A stretch of 64,000 bases of DNA from Pithys albifrons albifrons. Its lineage: Eukaryota > Chordata > Aves > Passeriformes > Thamnophilidae. The first letter of the stretch is position 1. Every line of letters starts with the position of its first letter. The stretch covers positions 16,079,001-16,143,000 of the forward strand of contig NC_092471.1 in the NCBI RefSeq assembly GCF_047495875.1. Reading direction: 5' to 3'. Below are positions 62,763 to 64,000 of this stretch, piece after piece. The notes beneath the pieces are model-generated. The model was not told where the DNA came from. It was given only the letters and a program-made list of their open reading frames with translations, and searched no databases. Both the position numbers and the translations under genes were made by a program.

Positions 62763-62779
62763 AACCCTTGAGGGATGTT

Positions 62780-64000
62780 GGATTCCATGTAAACAGTGGG
62801 GCTAACACTGCACTGGTGCAGTGCCCAGCCTGAGATCTGCTGTTACTGTGCAGCTTGAGCTCTCAACATTCTTTAGCATTCGATCCTCGGGGCTCCTATC
62901 ACTGATCTCAATTACAACAGTTAATGATTAGCACTCCTGAAAATCCATCCCATGGTGTTTTCAAGTACTCAGGAAATGAAAACTGTAAGGGCCACCTGTG
63001 AAAAGTTTAGATCAAGGAATTTGCCTGAGTCATAGAAACTGTGTTAAGATTAGAAATAACTACAGTCATCCACAGAGGTTTGTCTCATGATGGATGAAAC
63101 TCTCACAGTCTGCATTTATGATCTCCTTAACCAGTCCACTTCCTTATAAGCTTCTGGCCTTCAGGAAAAAGTACACCTAATCATTGAGTGCCATGACCAC
63201 ATACCTTCCCTTACATAAGCAGTTTACCTGCTTATTAGTTCTTTCAAACAACTTAAATTCTTAATGTGCCTATGAAAGACAACTTTACAATGTAGCAAAT
63301 TCTGTGTTACTGTAGATTAAGAGCAAGTAGGAATTTTTAGATTCATGATGGAGAGAGCTTTGCCTTGTCTATCAGTTTATGTAGGTCAGCTGTTAGCTGG
63401 GGTAGAAGCACAGTCTGCGCCACTGGGTTTTAAAGTGTTGACAGCAGAGAAATAGTGATACTCTGAATCTTTGTTGTCTATTACAAACTGAAAGAGTGAG
63501 GAATAATAGTAACAGCAACCTGTATTACCTTCTTTTATTCTTGGTCTTGAGTCCTATGGGAGATTACATGAAGGTAAAACATTCCCTAAAACAGCCAAAC
63601 TTAAAAGCAGTATTTCTTGTAGGGTTACTTTTGTAGTAAAACACAGAAGTAACTGAAACAAAAGCTTTTTTTTCTGAAGAGACTGGTTTGTGACATCAGT
63701 CCAGCTGACAAATAAGAACCTAACACAAAGGCATTAAGTCACCTCCATATGTTGAAAATACATATATATATGCACACCCCTATATATATGACTTTTAGAT
63801 ATAATTTAGAACACTCACAGATGAGACTTCACAAGTGAAGCCAAGATACAAACCACACTAGGAGCAATGCAACATTTGATGTTGCATGTGAGCTCATTCA
63901 CCTGTGTGAGCTCGGTCAGCTGTGCTGACAGAAACATTATTTTGTCTTCTTCCCAACTAATTCTGGTGCTTCTGACTTAGTGGCAAGACGTGGAGCCAAG
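62780..64000. other. Non-repetitive sequence without a supportable gene
   Basis: No gene was recognised. A short TA repeat is listed separately. Open frames are all short. Confidence 0.45.
63757..63790 (+). repeat. Interrupted (TA)n microsatellite
   Basis: Two short TA blocks (CATATATATATG and TATATATATG) flank a GCACACCCC spacer. It is a simple repeat with no further assignment. Confidence 0.8.

Larger units (their letters stand above)
62036..62770 (+). ncRNA. Candidate terminal exon of rightward non-coding transcript, CR1-derived
   Basis: The bases before 62036 form a good acceptor: TACCTTTTGCTTTTCCTGCCAG. The body is the CR1 copy. About 35 bases after the CR1 end there is AATAAA at 62745-62750, followed by T/G-rich TGTGTCTCTGT, the arrangement of a functional polyadenylation site; cleavage would be near 62765-62775. 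Together with exons 60200-60242 and 60682-60801 this makes a transcript of about 900 bases with no long intact reading frame. It is a model from splice and polyadenylation signals, without expression evidence. Confidence 0.35.

Noticed and set aside
1..64000. tRNA, rRNA, CRISPR and riboswitch features
   Set aside because: Read by eye, no tRNA-like B-box with matching acceptor arms, no rRNA signature and no regular spaced repeats were seen; the DNA is vertebrate, so CRISPR arrays are not expected.

Overview
The window looks like bird nuclear DNA. It is AT-rich and CpG-poor. It carries several fragments of the avian LINE CR1, including copies with the typical 3' end (a stretch near 'ttctatgat' with no poly-A tail), and one LTR-like block of a type common in Neoaves. 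These families are recognised from memory, not by a database search. No complete protein-coding gene, tRNA or rRNA gene, or CRISPR array could be supported. Most open frames are short and look like chance or repeat-derived frames.

Layout. From 1 to 7.4 kb the sequence is unique; several segments on the minus strand have splice-site-like borders and open frames, but none matches a protein I recognise. From 5.4 to 5.6 kb there is a polypurine tract next to a CR1 reverse-transcriptase relic. From 7.4 to 37 kb the sequence is mostly unique, with a CR1 3' end at 15.6-15.8 kb, a T10/G14 tract at 17.5 kb, tandem duplications at 20.96 and 21.84 kb, and a CR1 tail at 26.2 kb. An LTR-like block lies at 37.3-37.75 kb. 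CR1 relics follow at 40.7, 42.6, 43.9-44.5 and 54.5 kb. Two loci at 47.3 and 53.8 kb share a short dispersed repeat. A 3'-terminal CR1 copy occupies 62.04-62.7 kb.

The most notable feature is at 60.1-60.25 kb. Plus-strand composition changes abruptly there, from A/C-rich on the left to T/G-rich on the right. Two outward-facing TATA-like elements sit at the switch, each followed by a GTAAGT donor. This is what a divergent promoter leaves behind. To the right a three-exon non-coding transcript can be modelled: about 60200-60242, 60682-60801, and 62036 to about 62770. Its last exon would be almost entirely CR1, with an AATAAA just after the CR1 end. To the left, spot counts show A>T and C>G at many places across tens of kilobases, which fits a long leftward transcription unit. 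That unit could be a gene with a very long first intron, a lncRNA, or a germline piRNA precursor; sequence alone cannot decide between them.
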